Of a stretch of DNA of 64,000 bases, positions 48,917 through 60,967 are shown piece after piece. The position numbers and the translations under genes were made by a program. The notes beneath the pieces are model-generated. The model saw only the letters and a program-made list of their open reading frames with translations, did no database searches and was not told the DNA's origin. Position 1 is the stretch's first letter. Every line of letters starts with the position of its first letter. The DNA is taken from positions 1,302,001 to 1,366,000 of the forward strand of contig NZ_JBEPSM010000001.1 in assembly GCF_040548815.1 (NCBI RefSeq). The letters are read 5' to 3'. The stretch comes from Kaistia defluvii (GTDB lineage Bacteria; Pseudomonadota; Alphaproteobacteria; Rhizobiales; Kaistiaceae).

Positions 48917-50053
48917 ATGCGCATCGTGGATTTTCGAATTGTCCGTTTCCAGTTCGCCCGCGACCGTGTCATCGGCGATAGTCAGGTCCGCATCGCGCAT
49001 GCCCATGTCGCAACGCTGGAACTGATCACCGACACCGGCCTGGTCGGGCTTGGCTTCTGCGCCTCGCTGTTCAATCCGCTGCCGTCGCAGGCTGAAATCG
49101 AGCGGATTTTCCGCGCCGAGATCTGGCCTAGCCTTGAAGGCCAGGAACCGGCGGGCCTCGTCCACCGCGTTCGCCGCCCGCGCGGCGGCAACATCCGTGG
49201 CGCGTCGCTGCCCTTCGGCGAAGGCGTCGACCAGGCGCTGTGGGACCTGACCGCCAAGGAACTGAAGATGCCGCTGTGGAAGCTTCTCGGCGGCACCAAG
49301 TCGCGCGTGAAGGCCTATGCCAGCGGCCTCGACTATCACCTCTCGGACGAGGACTTCTGCGCCCTGTTCGAGCATGCGGCGTCGGTCGGCTACAAATCCT
49401 TCAAGATCAAGGTCGGCCACCCGGACATCGAGCGCGACCTGCACAGGCTCGAATTGCTGGTAAAGACCGTCGGCAAGCCCGAGGCGATCATGATCGACGC
49501 CAATGAAGGCTGGTCGCCGCAGCAGACCGTCCGAAACATGAACAAGATTAAGGATGCCGGCTTCGACATCCTTTGGATCGAGGATCCGTGCCTTCGCTAC
49601 GATTTCGAGGGCCTGAAGATGATCCGCCAGGGCTGCCCGTTCACACTCGTCAATTCTGGCGAGTATTTCGACGCCCATGGCAAGCGCCAGTTGATCGAAG
49701 CGCGCGGCACCGACATGATCAACGTGCACGGCTTCGTGTCGGAGGTGATGCGCATTGGCTGGCTGGCGGCCGAGCACGGCATCCCGGTCAGCCTCGGCAA
49801 TTCGTTCCTCGAGATCGGCGTCAACATGGCGATCGCCCTGCCCGAGGTCGAATGGCTCGAATATTCGTTCCAGAACTTCGACCATCTGGTCGAGCAGCCC
49901 TTCGAGATCCGCGACGGCTGGATCCATGCGCATGACCGCCCCGGCCACGGCCTGGTGCTGGCGGAATCCGCGCGCAGCGACTGGGCGGTTCCCGACGTGA
50001 TGGCCAATGAAGATCTGCCGGCCGGCCCCGTCAACACGCGCCTGCCGCACTGA
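48917..50053 (+). CDS. Mandelate racemase/muconate lactonizing enzyme family protein (sugar acid dehydratase-like)
   Basis: 378 residues, enolase superfamily. The KxK acid/base motif is KIKVG, metal ligands are in MIDANEGW (Asp), WIEDP (Glu) and NSGEYF (Glu), and a late His is in INVHGF. Downstream genes are a sugar importer and L-rhamnose mutarotase, so dehydration of a 6-deoxy-sugar acid such as L-rhamnonate or L-fuconate is the leading idea, but sequence alone cannot fix the substrate. The ATG at 48917 starts the family homology (MRIVDFRIVRFQF). Confidence 0.9.
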   Translation: MRIVDFRIVRFQFARDRVIGDSQVRIAHAHVATLELITDTGLVGLGFCASLFNPLPSQAEIERIFRAEIWPSLEGQEPAGLVHRVRRPRGGNIRGASLPFGEGVDQALWDLTAKELKMPLWKLLGGTKSRVKAYASGLDYHLSDEDFCALFEHAASVGYKSFKIKVGHPDIERDLHRLELLVKTVGKPEAIMIDANEGWSPQQTVRNMNKIKDAGFDILWIEDPCLRYDFEGLKMIRQGCPFTLVNSGEYFDAHGKRQLIEARGTDMINVHGFVSEVMRIGWLAAEHGIPVSLGNSFLEIGVNMAIALPEVEWLEYSFQNFDHLVEQPFEIRDGWIHAHDRPGHGLVLAESARSDWAVPDVMANEDLPAGPVNTRLPH

Positions 50054-50064
50054 GTTTTGAGGGG

Positions 50065-50091
50065 CCCAAAGCCGCGCTCGCCGGCTTTGGG
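50065..50091 (+). other. Intercistronic hairpin before the binding-protein gene
   Basis: Perfect 10-bp stem CCCAAAGCCG / CGGCTTTGGG with a 7-base loop and no T-run, in the 71-bp gap between the dehydratase and the binding protein. Likely an mRNA-processing or stabilising structure. Confidence 0.55.
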
Positions 50092-50124
50092 TGGGGAGAG
50101 ATCTGCGAGGGAGGAGACACAGAC

Positions 50125-51402
50125 ATGAAGACGACGAACCGGATCCTGCGCGCCGGCACGATGCTCGCCACCGCGCTTGTCATGACGCTCGGCGTGGCGA
50201 CGTCCGCCAAGGCTGATACCACCCTGACCGTCTGGGACTGGAAGTCGGGCGATCCGACGACGGCTCCCTATTTCGAGAAGGTGAAGACCGATTTCGAGGC
50301 CGCCCATCCCGGCGTGACTGTGAAGTTCGTCATGCAGCCGCATGACCAGTATTACACGCTGCTCGGCACGGCGATCGCCGCCAGCCAGGGCCCGGACGTC
50401 GTGCTCGTGCATGGCGGTTCGCAGGCCAAGGAACGCATCGCCGCCTTCTCGAAGCTCGACGACAAAATCGCCGACATCAAGACGCGCGTCGCCGGCTGGG
50501 ACGAGTTCGCCGGCCCCGATGGCAGCGCCTATGCCGTGCCGATCTCGATCCAGGGCCTGGCGGTTTACTACAACAAGGAACTCTACAAGAAGGCCGGCCT
50601 CGATCCCGAAGCGACACCCAGGAGCTGGGCCGAGCTGGAGGCGATCTGCGCCAAGCTAAAGGCCGCCGGCACGACCTGCTTCGCGCTCGGCAACAAGGAA
50701 GGCTTCGGCGCCGACTTCTTCTATTCCGCCGCCGCCGCCAACGCGCTGACCGCAGAGCAGCAGGCCGCCTGGACCACCGGCGACCTGAAGTGGTCGAGCC
50801 CGGAAATCAAGGCGATCGTCCAGAAGTGGGTCGATACCCAGAAGGACGGCTGGTACGCGGAAGGCGCCAATTCGACCGCCAAGTTCATGGACGAATACCA
50901 GAGCTTCGAGCGCGGCGAGAACGCCAACACCATCGGCCTGCTGTCCGACGTCGCGCACTGGAAGGAATTCGATGAATTCCTCGAGCCGCAGAATGTCGGC
51001 GTCTTCGTCATGCCGCCGGTCACCGCCAGCGTGAACGACAAGCTGCGCATGCCGCTTGCCGGCGGCATCGGCTATGCCGTGACCAAGTTCTCGCCGAACC
51101 AGGACCTCGCCGTCGAGCTCGCCAAGAGCTTCGCCGCGACCCCGGCGATGCAGGTGTTCTTCGAGGCAGCCGGCGCGGTTCCCTCCGATACGGCCGTCGA
51201 TACGTCGAAGGTCGATAGCCCCTCGGCCAAGATCGTGCTGGGTTCGCTCTCGGACGGTGCGCCGCTGCTGCACAACAACACGTCCACGGCCGAGACCGAG
51301 GAATGGCATCGCCAGAGCCAGATGCTGCTCACCGGCGAGACCACGGTCGACAAGGCCGTCGCCCGCCTCGACGAAGTCCAGGCCCAGGCGAAGAAGAAGT
51401 AA
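50125..51402 (+). CDS. Extracellular solute-binding protein, CUT1 type
   Basis: 425 residues with a Sec signal (cleavage after AKA near residue 30). Family-1 sugar-binding features: LTVWDWKSGDP, FEAAHPGVTVKFV, AYAVPISIQGLAVYYNKELYKKAGLDP. It serves the two permeases downstream. The following 223-bp gap is filled by an A repeat. Confidence 0.93.
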   Translation: MKTTNRILRAGTMLATALVMTLGVATSAKADTTLTVWDWKSGDPTTAPYFEKVKTDFEAAHPGVTVKFVMQPHDQYYTLLGTAIAASQGPDVVLVHGGSQAKERIAAFSKLDDKIADIKTRVAGWDEFAGPDGSAYAVPISIQGLAVYYNKELYKKAGLDPEATPRSWAELEAICAKLKAAGTTCFALGNKEGFGADFFYSAAAANALTAEQQAAWTTGDLKWSSPEIKAIVQKWVDTQKDGWYAEGANSTAKFMDEYQSFERGENANTIGLLSDVAHWKEFDEFLEPQNVGVFVMPPVTASVNDKLRMPLAGGIGYAVTKFSPNQDLAVELAKSFAATPAMQVFFEAAGAVPSDTAVDTSKVDSPSAKIVLGSLSDGAPLLHNNTSTAETEEWHRQSQMLLTGETTVDKAVARLDEVQAQAKKK

Positions 51403-51444
51403 TCTTCGCAACCTCCGAAATCGCGGGGCGCGCCACCCCACTCC

Positions 51445-51534
51445 GCCGTCATCCCGGGCTTGACCCGGGATCCATACAGCCACAGTCCCCTGGGGTTACG
51501 GCTGTATGGATCCCCGCCTGCGCGGGGATGACGG
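51445..51534. repeat. Palindromic intergenic repeat, family A, copy 5
   Basis: GCCGTCATCCCGGGCTTGACC, GGGATCCATACAGCC / GGCTGTATGGATCCCCGC, GCGGGGATGACGG: a CATACAG subtype shared with copy 6, in place of CATTCAG in copies 1-4. Confidence 0.85.
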
Positions 51535-51625
51535 AGGCTGGGGCCAGCCGCCGAGCGAAACGATGTTCCGGACGAAACAAGCCTTGCCCGGAACCTCTCC
51601 CATTTTGATGACCAGAGGCCCTCGA

Positions 51626-52549
51626 ATGACCCAGACCCTGACCGCCAAGGACAGCAAGAGCGCCGCCGCGCCGCGCCGGCGTTCCGGCGGCCACAATGCC
51701 GAGCGCCTCGCCTATCTGTTCGTGCTGCCGGCGCTGGCCTTGGTCGTGGTGTTCCGCATCATCCCGCTGATCTGGGGCCTCGGCTATTCCTTCACCGATT
51801 ATGACGGCATGTCGGCGCCGCGCTTCGTCGGACTCGACAACTATATCGGCATCGCGCATGACCCGGTCTTCCTCGACAGCCTGGTCAACATGCTGATCCT
51901 GCTGGCGACGCTGCCGATCTGGATCGGCCTGCCGCTGGTGCTCGCTATCCTGATCCATCAGGGCGTGCCGGGCGGCAAGCTGTTCCGCGCCGTCTATTTC
52001 TTCCCGGCCGTGCTCTCCTCGGTCATCGTCGGCGCGATCTTCAACGTGCTGCTGCGCTATGACGGCTCGTTCAACCTGTTCCTGAAGGCGATGGGCTTTT
52101 CCGCCGTCGACTGGCTCGGCAATTCCTCGACGGCCCTGTTCAGCCTGATCGCGGTGCAGCTCTGGGCGACCTTCGGCATGAGTCTGCTGATCTTCATCGC
52201 CGGCCTCTCGACCGTTTCGGCCGAAATGCTGGAAGCCGCCAAGCTCGATGGCGCCAAGCTGCTGCAGACCTGGTGGTACATCGTGATCCCGTCGATCCGG
52301 CCGATCATCGAATTCGCCGCCGTGGTCACCACGATCGGCATGCTGACCTCGATGTTCGGGCTGATCTACGTGCTCACCGCCGGCGGCCCCGGCACCTCAA
52401 CCATCCTGCCGGAATTCCTGATCTGGCTCGAGCAGGGCAAGATGAACCGCCCCGGCTATGCGAGCGCGATCTCGATGGTGCTGTTCCTGATGATGGCCGG
52501 CCTCGCCGCCATCCAGATCCGCATCATGTCCCGCAACGCCGACATCTAG
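51626..52549 (+). CDS. CUT1-type ABC transporter permease (MalF-like)
   Basis: 307 residues, about six membrane spans, EAA loop EMLEAAKLDGAKLLQTW. The ATG at 51626 has AGAGG seven bases upstream; an open frame extends 40 codons further but its first part is encoded by repeat A5 and is spurious. It forms a heterodimer with the next gene product. Confidence 0.92.
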   Translation: MTQTLTAKDSKSAAAPRRRSGGHNAERLAYLFVLPALALVVVFRIIPLIWGLGYSFTDYDGMSAPRFVGLDNYIGIAHDPVFLDSLVNMLILLATLPIWIGLPLVLAILIHQGVPGGKLFRAVYFFPAVLSSVIVGAIFNVLLRYDGSFNLFLKAMGFSAVDWLGNSSTALFSLIAVQLWATFGMSLLIFIAGLSTVSAEMLEAAKLDGAKLLQTWWYIVIPSIRPIIEFAAVVTTIGMLTSMFGLIYVLTAGGPGTSTILPEFLIWLEQGKMNRPGYASAISMVLFLMMAGLAAIQIRIMSRNADI

Positions 52550-52559
52550 GGCCCGCGCC

Positions 52560-53393
52560 ATGGCAGCCGTTCAGACCCGCGAGAAGCGCATTCTCTGGAT
52601 CCTCTCGATCCCGATGGCGCTGCTCGCCCTCTCCGCCGTCTATCCCGTCTATTTCACGATCAACGCCGCGCTGAAGACCCGCAAGGGTTATGTGCTCGAC
52701 CGCTTCGGCCTGACGACCGACCCGACCTTCGTCAACTTCTCGCAGGCCTGGAACCAGTCGCGCCTGTCGGAATATTTCACCAATTCCGTCGTCGTCACGG
52801 TCGGCGCGGTGATCGTTCTGCTGGTCGTCGCTTCCATGGCCGGCTTCGCGCTCGCCATCCTGCGCTTCCGCGGCCGTAAGATCATCTTCATCACCATCCT
52901 GGTGTCCCTCATGATCCCGGTGCAGGTCGTGCTGGTGCCGTTTTACCGCACCATGATCGGCCTCAACCTGATCGACAGCCGGCCGGGCCTGATCATCGCC
53001 TATACGGCGTTCTTCCTGCCGTTCAGCGTCTATCTGATGACCGCCTTTTATGCCCGCCTGCCGCGCGAACTGTTCGAGGCGGCGCAGATCGACGGCGCCA
53101 ATCTGCTCCAGGTCTGGTGGCACATCATGCTGCCGATGGGAAAGCCGGCGCTGGTGACGCTGGGCATCCTCAACACGCTCTATTGCTGGAACGACGTGCT
53201 GATCTCGCTGCTGGTGCTGCAGGACCAGCGGACCCTGATGGTCGGCATCGCCGCGCTCCGGGGCGAATACACCACCAACGTCCCCCTGCTCGCCGCCGGC
53301 ATCTGCCTGGCCGCGGCGCCGATCGTCCTGATCTACGTCATCTTCCAGCGCCAGATCGTCAACGGCATCGCGGTGGGTGCGGTGAAGGGGTAG
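52560..53393 (+). CDS. CUT1-type ABC transporter permease (MalG-like)
   Basis: 277 residues, six membrane spans, EAA loop ELFEAAQIDGANLLQVWW. It starts 10 bp after the first permease. No MalK/UgpC-type ATPase is in this operon, so the importer must borrow one from elsewhere, for instance a shared multipurpose ATPase. Confidence 0.93.
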   Translation: MAAVQTREKRILWILSIPMALLALSAVYPVYFTINAALKTRKGYVLDRFGLTTDPTFVNFSQAWNQSRLSEYFTNSVVVTVGAVIVLLVVASMAGFALAILRFRGRKIIFITILVSLMIPVQVVLVPFYRTMIGLNLIDSRPGLIIAYTAFFLPFSVYLMTAFYARLPRELFEAAQIDGANLLQVWWHIMLPMGKPALVTLGILNTLYCWNDVLISLLVLQDQRTLMVGIAALRGEYTTNVPLLAAGICLAAAPIVLIYVIFQRQIVNGIAVGAVKG

Positions 53394-53411
53394 CCCCTTC
53401 ATCCCGTGCTC

Positions 53412-53527
53412 GCCGTCATCCCGGGCGGAGCGCAGCGGAGACCCGGGACCCATACAGCTGGGTTTTCAGGGCTTAAAGCTCAGGCCTCAGGCTGTATGGA
53501 TCCCCGCCTTCGCGGGGATGACGCCGA
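53412..53527. repeat. Palindromic intergenic repeat, family A, copy 6
   Basis: GCCGTCATCCCGGGCGGAGCGCAGCGGAGACCCGGGACCCATACAGC and the inverted GCTGTATGGATCCCCGCC, GCGGGGATGACGCCG arms (given here by parts); located between the second permease and rhaM. Confidence 0.8.
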
Positions 53528-53557
53528 GTTGAAACCTCAAAGGAGCAGGATCCAGAA

Positions 53558-53887
53558 ATGCAGCGCATGGGGATCGTGATCGGCGTGAAGCCGGAGGCGA
53601 TTGCGGAATATAAGCGCCTGCACGCGACCGGCTCGGCCGAGGTCAACGCGTTGCTTTCGGCCTGTGGCGTCAGGAACTATTCGATCTATCTGCGCGAGCC
53701 GGAAAACCTGCTGTTCGGCTATTGGGAATATCACGGCGCCGACTGGCCGGCCGATGCCGCCCGCCTCGACAAGGAACCGGCGATCCGGGCCTGGCTCGGC
53801 CAGACGGATCCCTGCCAGCACCCCCTCGCCTCGGCAGCCTCCGGCGAATGGTGGTCTCCGATGGAAGAAGTGTTCCACCTCGATTGA
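53558..53887 (+). CDS. rhaM: L-rhamnose mutarotase
   Basis: 109 residues, the usual length of RhaM, which interconverts alpha- and beta-L-rhamnose. Dimeric ferredoxin-like fold; family features are MGIVIGVKPEAIAEYKRLH, NYSIYLREPENLLFGYWEY and the C-terminal MEEVFHLD. It is the last gene after the sugar importer, and it points to rhamnose or a related 6-deoxyhexose as the operon's substrate. Confidence 0.9.
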   Translation: MQRMGIVIGVKPEAIAEYKRLHATGSAEVNALLSACGVRNYSIYLREPENLLFGYWEYHGADWPADAARLDKEPAIRAWLGQTDPCQHPLASAASGEWWSPMEEVFHLD

Positions 53888-54102
53888 GACTCACCTCTCG
53901 CCGGCCAGCGGCCTGACGCGAATCGCGCCGCTGCGACAACCTCGGATCGCCACCTGCGCGGTCCTCTCCACAACCCTTGCTGAAGCCTTTCTTCGCATCC
54001 CGATCGATTGCAACCGGAAGCCCCCACGGGACGCTGCGTCAGTCGCCGCCGCCGGTGGCTGCTGCGCTATCCCTATTGATCTCTTAGGGTTAACCGGGTT
54101 TT

Positions 54103-54477
54103 ATGCAGCCGCATTCTTACCGACGGGAGCCTGAGATTTCTGGTCGGCCTAGCGCACAGTCTATCGAACGCGGTAGCTGGCTGGATCTGATTCCGGCCGG
54201 CATGCTTTTGGTCGTAAGCGCCATCGCGATCTTTGTCGGTACGCTCACGGCAGACGGTGGCAGCCGGGAGGTGGCCGTGGTCGCGCCCCTATGGGCCAAC
54301 GCCGCCGAAGCCGCGGAGATCGTGGCGCGCTCCGGCGGCAGCATCGTCGCCAGCGCCGGGCTTTCCAATGTGATCATCGCCCAGTCGGACAATCCAGACT
54401 TCATCGCCTCGCTCTATCGCTCCGGCGCATGGCTCGTCCTCGATGCCGTGAAGCTCCGCGGCTGCCTCTCCGTCTAG
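54103..54477 (+). CDS. Small single-span membrane protein of unknown function
   Basis: 124 residues. One membrane segment (LIPAGMLLVVSAIAIFVG, about residues 29-47) is followed by a soluble domain (VVAPLWANAAEAAEIVARSGG to YRSGAWLVLDAVKLRGC), probably periplasmic. I do not recognise the family. It lies 34 bp upstream of the hybrid histidine kinase and may be its sensory or accessory partner. The 215-bp stretch before it shows no ORF or clear promoter. Confidence 0.75.
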   Translation: MQPHSYRREPEISGRPSAQSIERGSWLDLIPAGMLLVVSAIAIFVGTLTADGGSREVAVVAPLWANAAEAAEIVARSGGSIVASAGLSNVIIAQSDNPDFIASLYRSGAWLVLDAVKLRGCLSV

Positions 54478-54511
54478 GCGACACACACAGATCGTTTTCA
54501 AGGATTTCAGC

Positions 54512-57360
<2,849 letters not shown>

Positions 57361-57364
<4 letters not shown>

Positions 57365-58326
57365 GCGAGCGGCCGTCGATCCTCATCGTCGATGACGAAG
57401 TCAGCAATATCGAGATCCTGAGCGCCGTGCTCGAAGAGGATCACGATATCTACTTTGCAACCTCGGGGGCCGAGGCGCTGGAGATCGCGCGCACCACTTT
57501 GCCCGATTTGATTCTCCTCGACGTGCTGATGCCGGGCATGGACGGCTACGAGGTCTGCGCGGCGATCAAGGCCGATCCGCTGATCGCCGACGTTCCCGTC
57601 ATCTTCACCACCGCGCTGGGCGACCAGGAGGCCGAGGTAAAGGGACTGATGCTCGGCGCCATCGACTACATCACCAAGCCGATCCTGCCGATCGTGGTGA
57701 AGGCCCGCGTGCGCAACCATCTCGACATGAAACGGATGCGCGACGAGCTGGCCGAGATGGCGGTCACCGACGCGCTGACCGGCCTCGGCAACCGGCGCCG
57801 GCTGGAGAAGGCGCTGAACCAGGAGACGGCGCGCCTGTCGCGCACGGGCGGCCAGCTTTCCGTCATCATCCTCGACATCGATTTCTTCAAGAAATTCAAC
57901 GATCTCTACGGCCACACCGCCGGCGACCGCTGCCTCATGATGGTGGCGGCGGCGCTTAACCGCGCCGTCCACCACGCCAGCGACGTGACCATTCGCTATG
58001 GCGGCGAGGAATTCGCCTGCGTGCTGCCGGAGATCGAGCATCTCGAGGCGATGGAGATAGCACTCGGCATCCGCGACCGCGTGCAGGCGCTCGGCATCCC
58101 GCATTCCGGCTCCGACGCCTCGCCCTATGTCTCGGTCAGCCTCGGCGTCGCCACCGCGCCCTGCCTGCCCGGCAGCCAGCCGGAAGCCTGGATCAAGGCG
58201 GCCGACAAGCAGCTCTATGTCGCCAAGGCCGCCGGCCGCAATCTGGTCGAAGGCATCATCTTCGACGCCAAGGAGACCCTGCCGGCCTCCCCCGCCGGGC
58301 GGACGATCGACGCCGGCGGATCATAA
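57361..58326 (+). CDS. Response regulator with GGDEF domain (diguanylate cyclase, PleD-like)
   Basis: 321 residues, TTG start overlapping the stop of the kinase. REC domain with phospho-acceptor Asp54 (LLDVLMPG) and the Lys in ITKPI; GGDEF domain with active-site GGEEF at 214-218. The inhibitory I-site position (five residues before) reads HASD instead of RxxD, so product inhibition is probably missing. It should make c-di-GMP when phosphorylated by the kinase/Hpt. Confidence 0.93.
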
Positions 58327-58413
58327 GTCGGGAGACAATCCCCACGGGCTGTGCTTCGATCGATTCAGCCCGCATCGAATCCCAGAGACGGGCGTCATTT
58401 CGGGAGGATGATT

Positions 58414-59151
58414 GTGGGAGTAGTACTCGTCACGGGCGCGTCGCGCGGACTTGGTGCAGCGATCGCAAAGGGACTGGGCGCCGCCGGCTGGACGGTCGCC
58501 GTCAACTTCGCACATGACGACCGGGGCGCCGGCAGCGTCGTCGACGCCATCACCAGCGCGGGCGGCAAGGCCGCCGCCTTCAAGTTCGACGTCACCGACA
58601 AGGCCAGCGTTCGCCACGGCATCGCCGAGATCGACCGCCAGATCGGCCCGGTCGACGTGATCGTCAACAACGCCACCGGCCCGCAACCGCTGATCCCGAT
58701 CGAGGAGCAGACCTGGGACGACCACCTCGACCAGCTTCGCTTCTTCGTCAAGGCGCCGCTCCTGCTGCTGCAGGCGGTGCTGCCCGACTGGCGCGTGCGC
58801 CATGCCGGCCGCGTCATCCATATCGGCTCGGAAGTGGTCGACATGGGCAACCCGCAATTCGGCCACTACGTCGCCGCCAAGGCGGCGATGGTCGGGCTGA
58901 CGCGCTCCTGGGCGCGCGAACTCGGGCCCGAGGGCATCACCGTCAATCTCGTGGCGCCAGGCTTCATTCCGGTGGAGCGTCATTCGGACACCACGGCCGA
59001 CGAACTCGAGGACTACCGCCGCCTGGTGCCGCTTGGCCACCAGGGCGTGCCCGACGATATCGCCGGCATTGTCACCTTCCTGGCCTCGCCGGCCGCCGAT
59101 TTCATCACCGGCCAGACGCTTGCGGTGAATGGCGGGCGCACGCTGGCCTGA
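58414..59151 (+). CDS. SDR-family oxidoreductase
   Basis: 245 residues. TGASRGLG near the N-terminus, NNAT, the Ser of HIGSEV and YVAAK as catalytic set, and the C-terminal GQTLAVNGG. A GTG at 58414 is taken as the start: GGGAGG (58402-58407) is six bases before it, while it directly abuts the in-frame ATG at 58408. Resembles 3-oxoacyl-ACP reductase-like dehydrogenases; substrate unknown. Monocistronic, closed by a hairpin terminator. Confidence 0.88.
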   Translation: MGVVLVTGASRGLGAAIAKGLGAAGWTVAVNFAHDDRGAGSVVDAITSAGGKAAAFKFDVTDKASVRHGIAEIDRQIGPVDVIVNNATGPQPLIPIEEQTWDDHLDQLRFFVKAPLLLLQAVLPDWRVRHAGRVIHIGSEVVDMGNPQFGHYVAAKAAMVGLTRSWARELGPEGITVNLVAPGFIPVERHSDTTADELEDYRRLVPLGHQGVPDDIAGIVTFLASPAADFITGQTLAVNGGRTLA

Positions 59152-59166
59152 TCGCCTTCAATATCG

Positions 59167-59198
59167 CGGCCGGGAGATCTTCCCGGCCGTTCTTATTT
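59167..59198 (+). terminator. Rho-independent terminator after the SDR gene
   Basis: Nine-bp perfect stem CGGCCGGGA / TCCCGGCCG with a 5-base loop, followed by TTCTTATTT. Confidence 0.8.
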
Positions 59199-59213
59199 GC
59201 TGCTGGAACCGAA

Positions 59214-59846
59214 ATGACGCCCCTGACCCGCGAGGATTTCCGCCTGCGCCCGGCCGATCTGGCCGACATGCCGGCCGTCTACCGGGTCTGTCTCAAGACC
59301 GGCAATGCCGGTCAGGACGCAACGGATCGCGAAGACGATCCCGACGCGCTCGGCCACATGTTCATCGGCCCCTATCTGGTGCTGGAGCCGGATTTCGCCT
59401 TCGTGCTCGACGGGCCGAACGGCGTCGCCGGCTATGTCATGGGCGCGCTCGACACGCCGGACTTCTACCTGCGCATGGAGCGCGACTGGCTCTCGCGCAT
59501 CCGCGGCCGGGTCAGGGATCCCGGCGATGACGAAAGCCGCTGGTTCGGCAGCGACTGGGTGCGCCGGCTGATCCACCGGCCGCCTTATCTTTATCCGCCG
59601 GCCCTGCACCCCTATCCGTCGCACGGCCATGTCGACTTCCTGCCCGAGGCGCGCGGTCTCGGCTGGGGCAGGCTGGGCTTCGAGCATCTGATGACGGCGC
59701 TCAAGGATGCCGGCTCGCCCGGCATGCATCTCGACGTCAGCCCGCACAACCATTCGGCGATCGCCTTCTACCGCAAGCTCGGCTTCGCCCCGGTCATCTC
59801 GGACGAACTGCCCTCCGGCGGACTGACCATGGCGCGACGGTTTTAG
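59214..59846 (+). CDS. GNAT-family N-acetyltransferase
   Basis: 210 residues. FRLRPADLADMPAVYRVC starts the fold; the acetyl-CoA loop is seen as ARGLGWGRLGFEHLM, and HNHSAIAFYRKLGFAPV is the typical final strand-helix. The insert RPPYLYPPALHPYPSHGHVDF is typical of the longer GNATs related to O-GlcNAcase-associated acetyltransferases. Substrate unknown. Confidence 0.88.
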   Translation: MTPLTREDFRLRPADLADMPAVYRVCLKTGNAGQDATDREDDPDALGHMFIGPYLVLEPDFAFVLDGPNGVAGYVMGALDTPDFYLRMERDWLSRIRGRVRDPGDDESRWFGSDWVRRLIHRPPYLYPPALHPYPSHGHVDFLPEARGLGWGRLGFEHLMTALKDAGSPGMHLDVSPHNHSAIAFYRKLGFAPVISDELPSGGLTMARRF

Positions 59847-59861
59847 GATCAAGCAAGACCT

Positions 59862-59993
59862 TCACCCTACCCTCTCCCGCAAGCGGGCGAGGGCTTTCTG
59901 CCGGCGTGCTTCATGGGCGGTTGAGCTTGGTTGAAAGGCGCCGGCGATCCCCCCTCCCGCTCGCGGGAGAGGGTTGGGGTGAGGGTCTGCTTT
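59862..59993. repeat. Palindromic intergenic repeat, family B, copy 9
   Basis: TTCACCCTACCCTCTCCCGC at the left and GCGGGAGAGGGTTGGGGTGAGGG at the right, with inner hairpins of the CTCCCGC type; between two convergent genes. Confidence 0.8.
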
Positions 59994-60001
59994 AAGTCCG
60001 A

Positions 60002-60967
60002 TCACCCCAGCGACTTCATCCAGTCCGCCACCGCCTCATAGGTCGCCAGCGTCGCCGGCGGCGGGTTGGGGGCGCCGATGAAGCCGTGGTTGACGCCCTC
60101 GACATGCAGATAGGTCGTGGCCACGCCGGCCGACTTCAGCCGCGCGGCGAACAGCGCGCCATCCTCCGCCAGCACGTCATAGGCGGCCGTGAAAACAAGC
60201 GTCGGCGGGAAGCCGGCGAGGTCGGCAAGCTCGGCAGTGAGCGGCGAGCAGCGCGGGTCGTTCCAGTCGGCCGGATCGGGCGCATAGAGGTCGCGGAACC
60301 AGATCATGTCCGCCTCGGAAAGGCCGACCGAGCCGTCGCCGAACGCCTCGTAGGAGACGCCCGCCCCGATCGCCGTCATGTCGGTGACGGGATAGAAGGC
60401 GACCAGCCCGGCGAGATCGGGACCGCGCCCGTCGCGGCCGGTAAGGATGGCGGCGATCGCCAGCGTCGCCCCGGCGCTGTCGCCGGCGAGGAAGATGCGC
60501 TCGGGATCGACGCCCAGTTCGGCGGCCCGCGCGACCAGATCGACCACCGCCGCGAAGGCGTCGTTCGCGCCGGCCGGAAACGGTGCTTCCGGCGCCAGCC
60601 GGTAGTTGACCGACACCACCAGCGCGCCGGTCGCGTTGACCAGGCGGCGGGCGTTGCGATCATGCGTGTCGTAGCTGCCGAGCACGAAGCCGCCGCCATG
60701 CAGATAGACGATGAGGGGCGGCTGTTCCGCGTTGGCTTCGGGGCGGTAGATCCTGGCCGAAAGCGGGCCTTCGGCGCCGGCGACCGTCGTTTCCTCGGTG
60801 CCGGCGACTTCCGGCTGTCCGCTGGGGTTCGCCTGCATCGCCTCGAACAGCGCCTTCGCGGCTTCAGGCCCGATATCGGGGAATGCCGGCCGGGTCTGGC
60901 GCGCCTTCACCCCTTCGGCGAGCAGCGGGTGCAACGGCTCGACCGTCGCGAGATCAGAATTTGCCAT
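60002..60967 (-). CDS. Alpha/beta hydrolase (HSL-type esterase)
   Basis: 321 residues of the hormone-sensitive lipase family. The oxyanion HGGGFVLGS and nucleophile GDSAGATLA are present, along with a later Asp (FTAAYDVLAEDG) and His (GVNHGF). Probably hydrolyses a carboxylic ester or lactone. Its start overlaps the end of the RraA gene by 14 bp, placing it last in the UxaA-type operon; a lactonase or esterase step in sugar-acid catabolism is plausible. Confidence 0.9.
   Translation of the reverse strand: MANSDLATVEPLHPLLAEGVKARQTRPAFPDIGPEAAKALFEAMQANPSGQPEVAGTEETTVAGAEGPLSARIYRPEANAEQPPLIVYLHGGGFVLGSYDTHDRNARRLVNATGALVVSVNYRLAPEAPFPAGANDAFAAVVDLVARAAELGVDPERIFLAGDSAGATLAIAAILTGRDGRGPDLAGLVAFYPVTDMTAIGAGVSYEAFGDGSVGLSEADMIWFRDLYAPDPADWNDPRCSPLTAELADLAGFPPTLVFTAAYDVLAEDGALFAARLKSAGVATTYLHVEGVNHGFIGAPNPPPATLATYEAVADWMKSLG

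Noticed and set aside
51506..51625. N-terminal extension of the permease starting MDPRLRGDDGG
   Set aside because: These codons are part of the family A repeat; similar peptides arise wherever the repeat is open, and the ATG at 51626 has a proper RBS.
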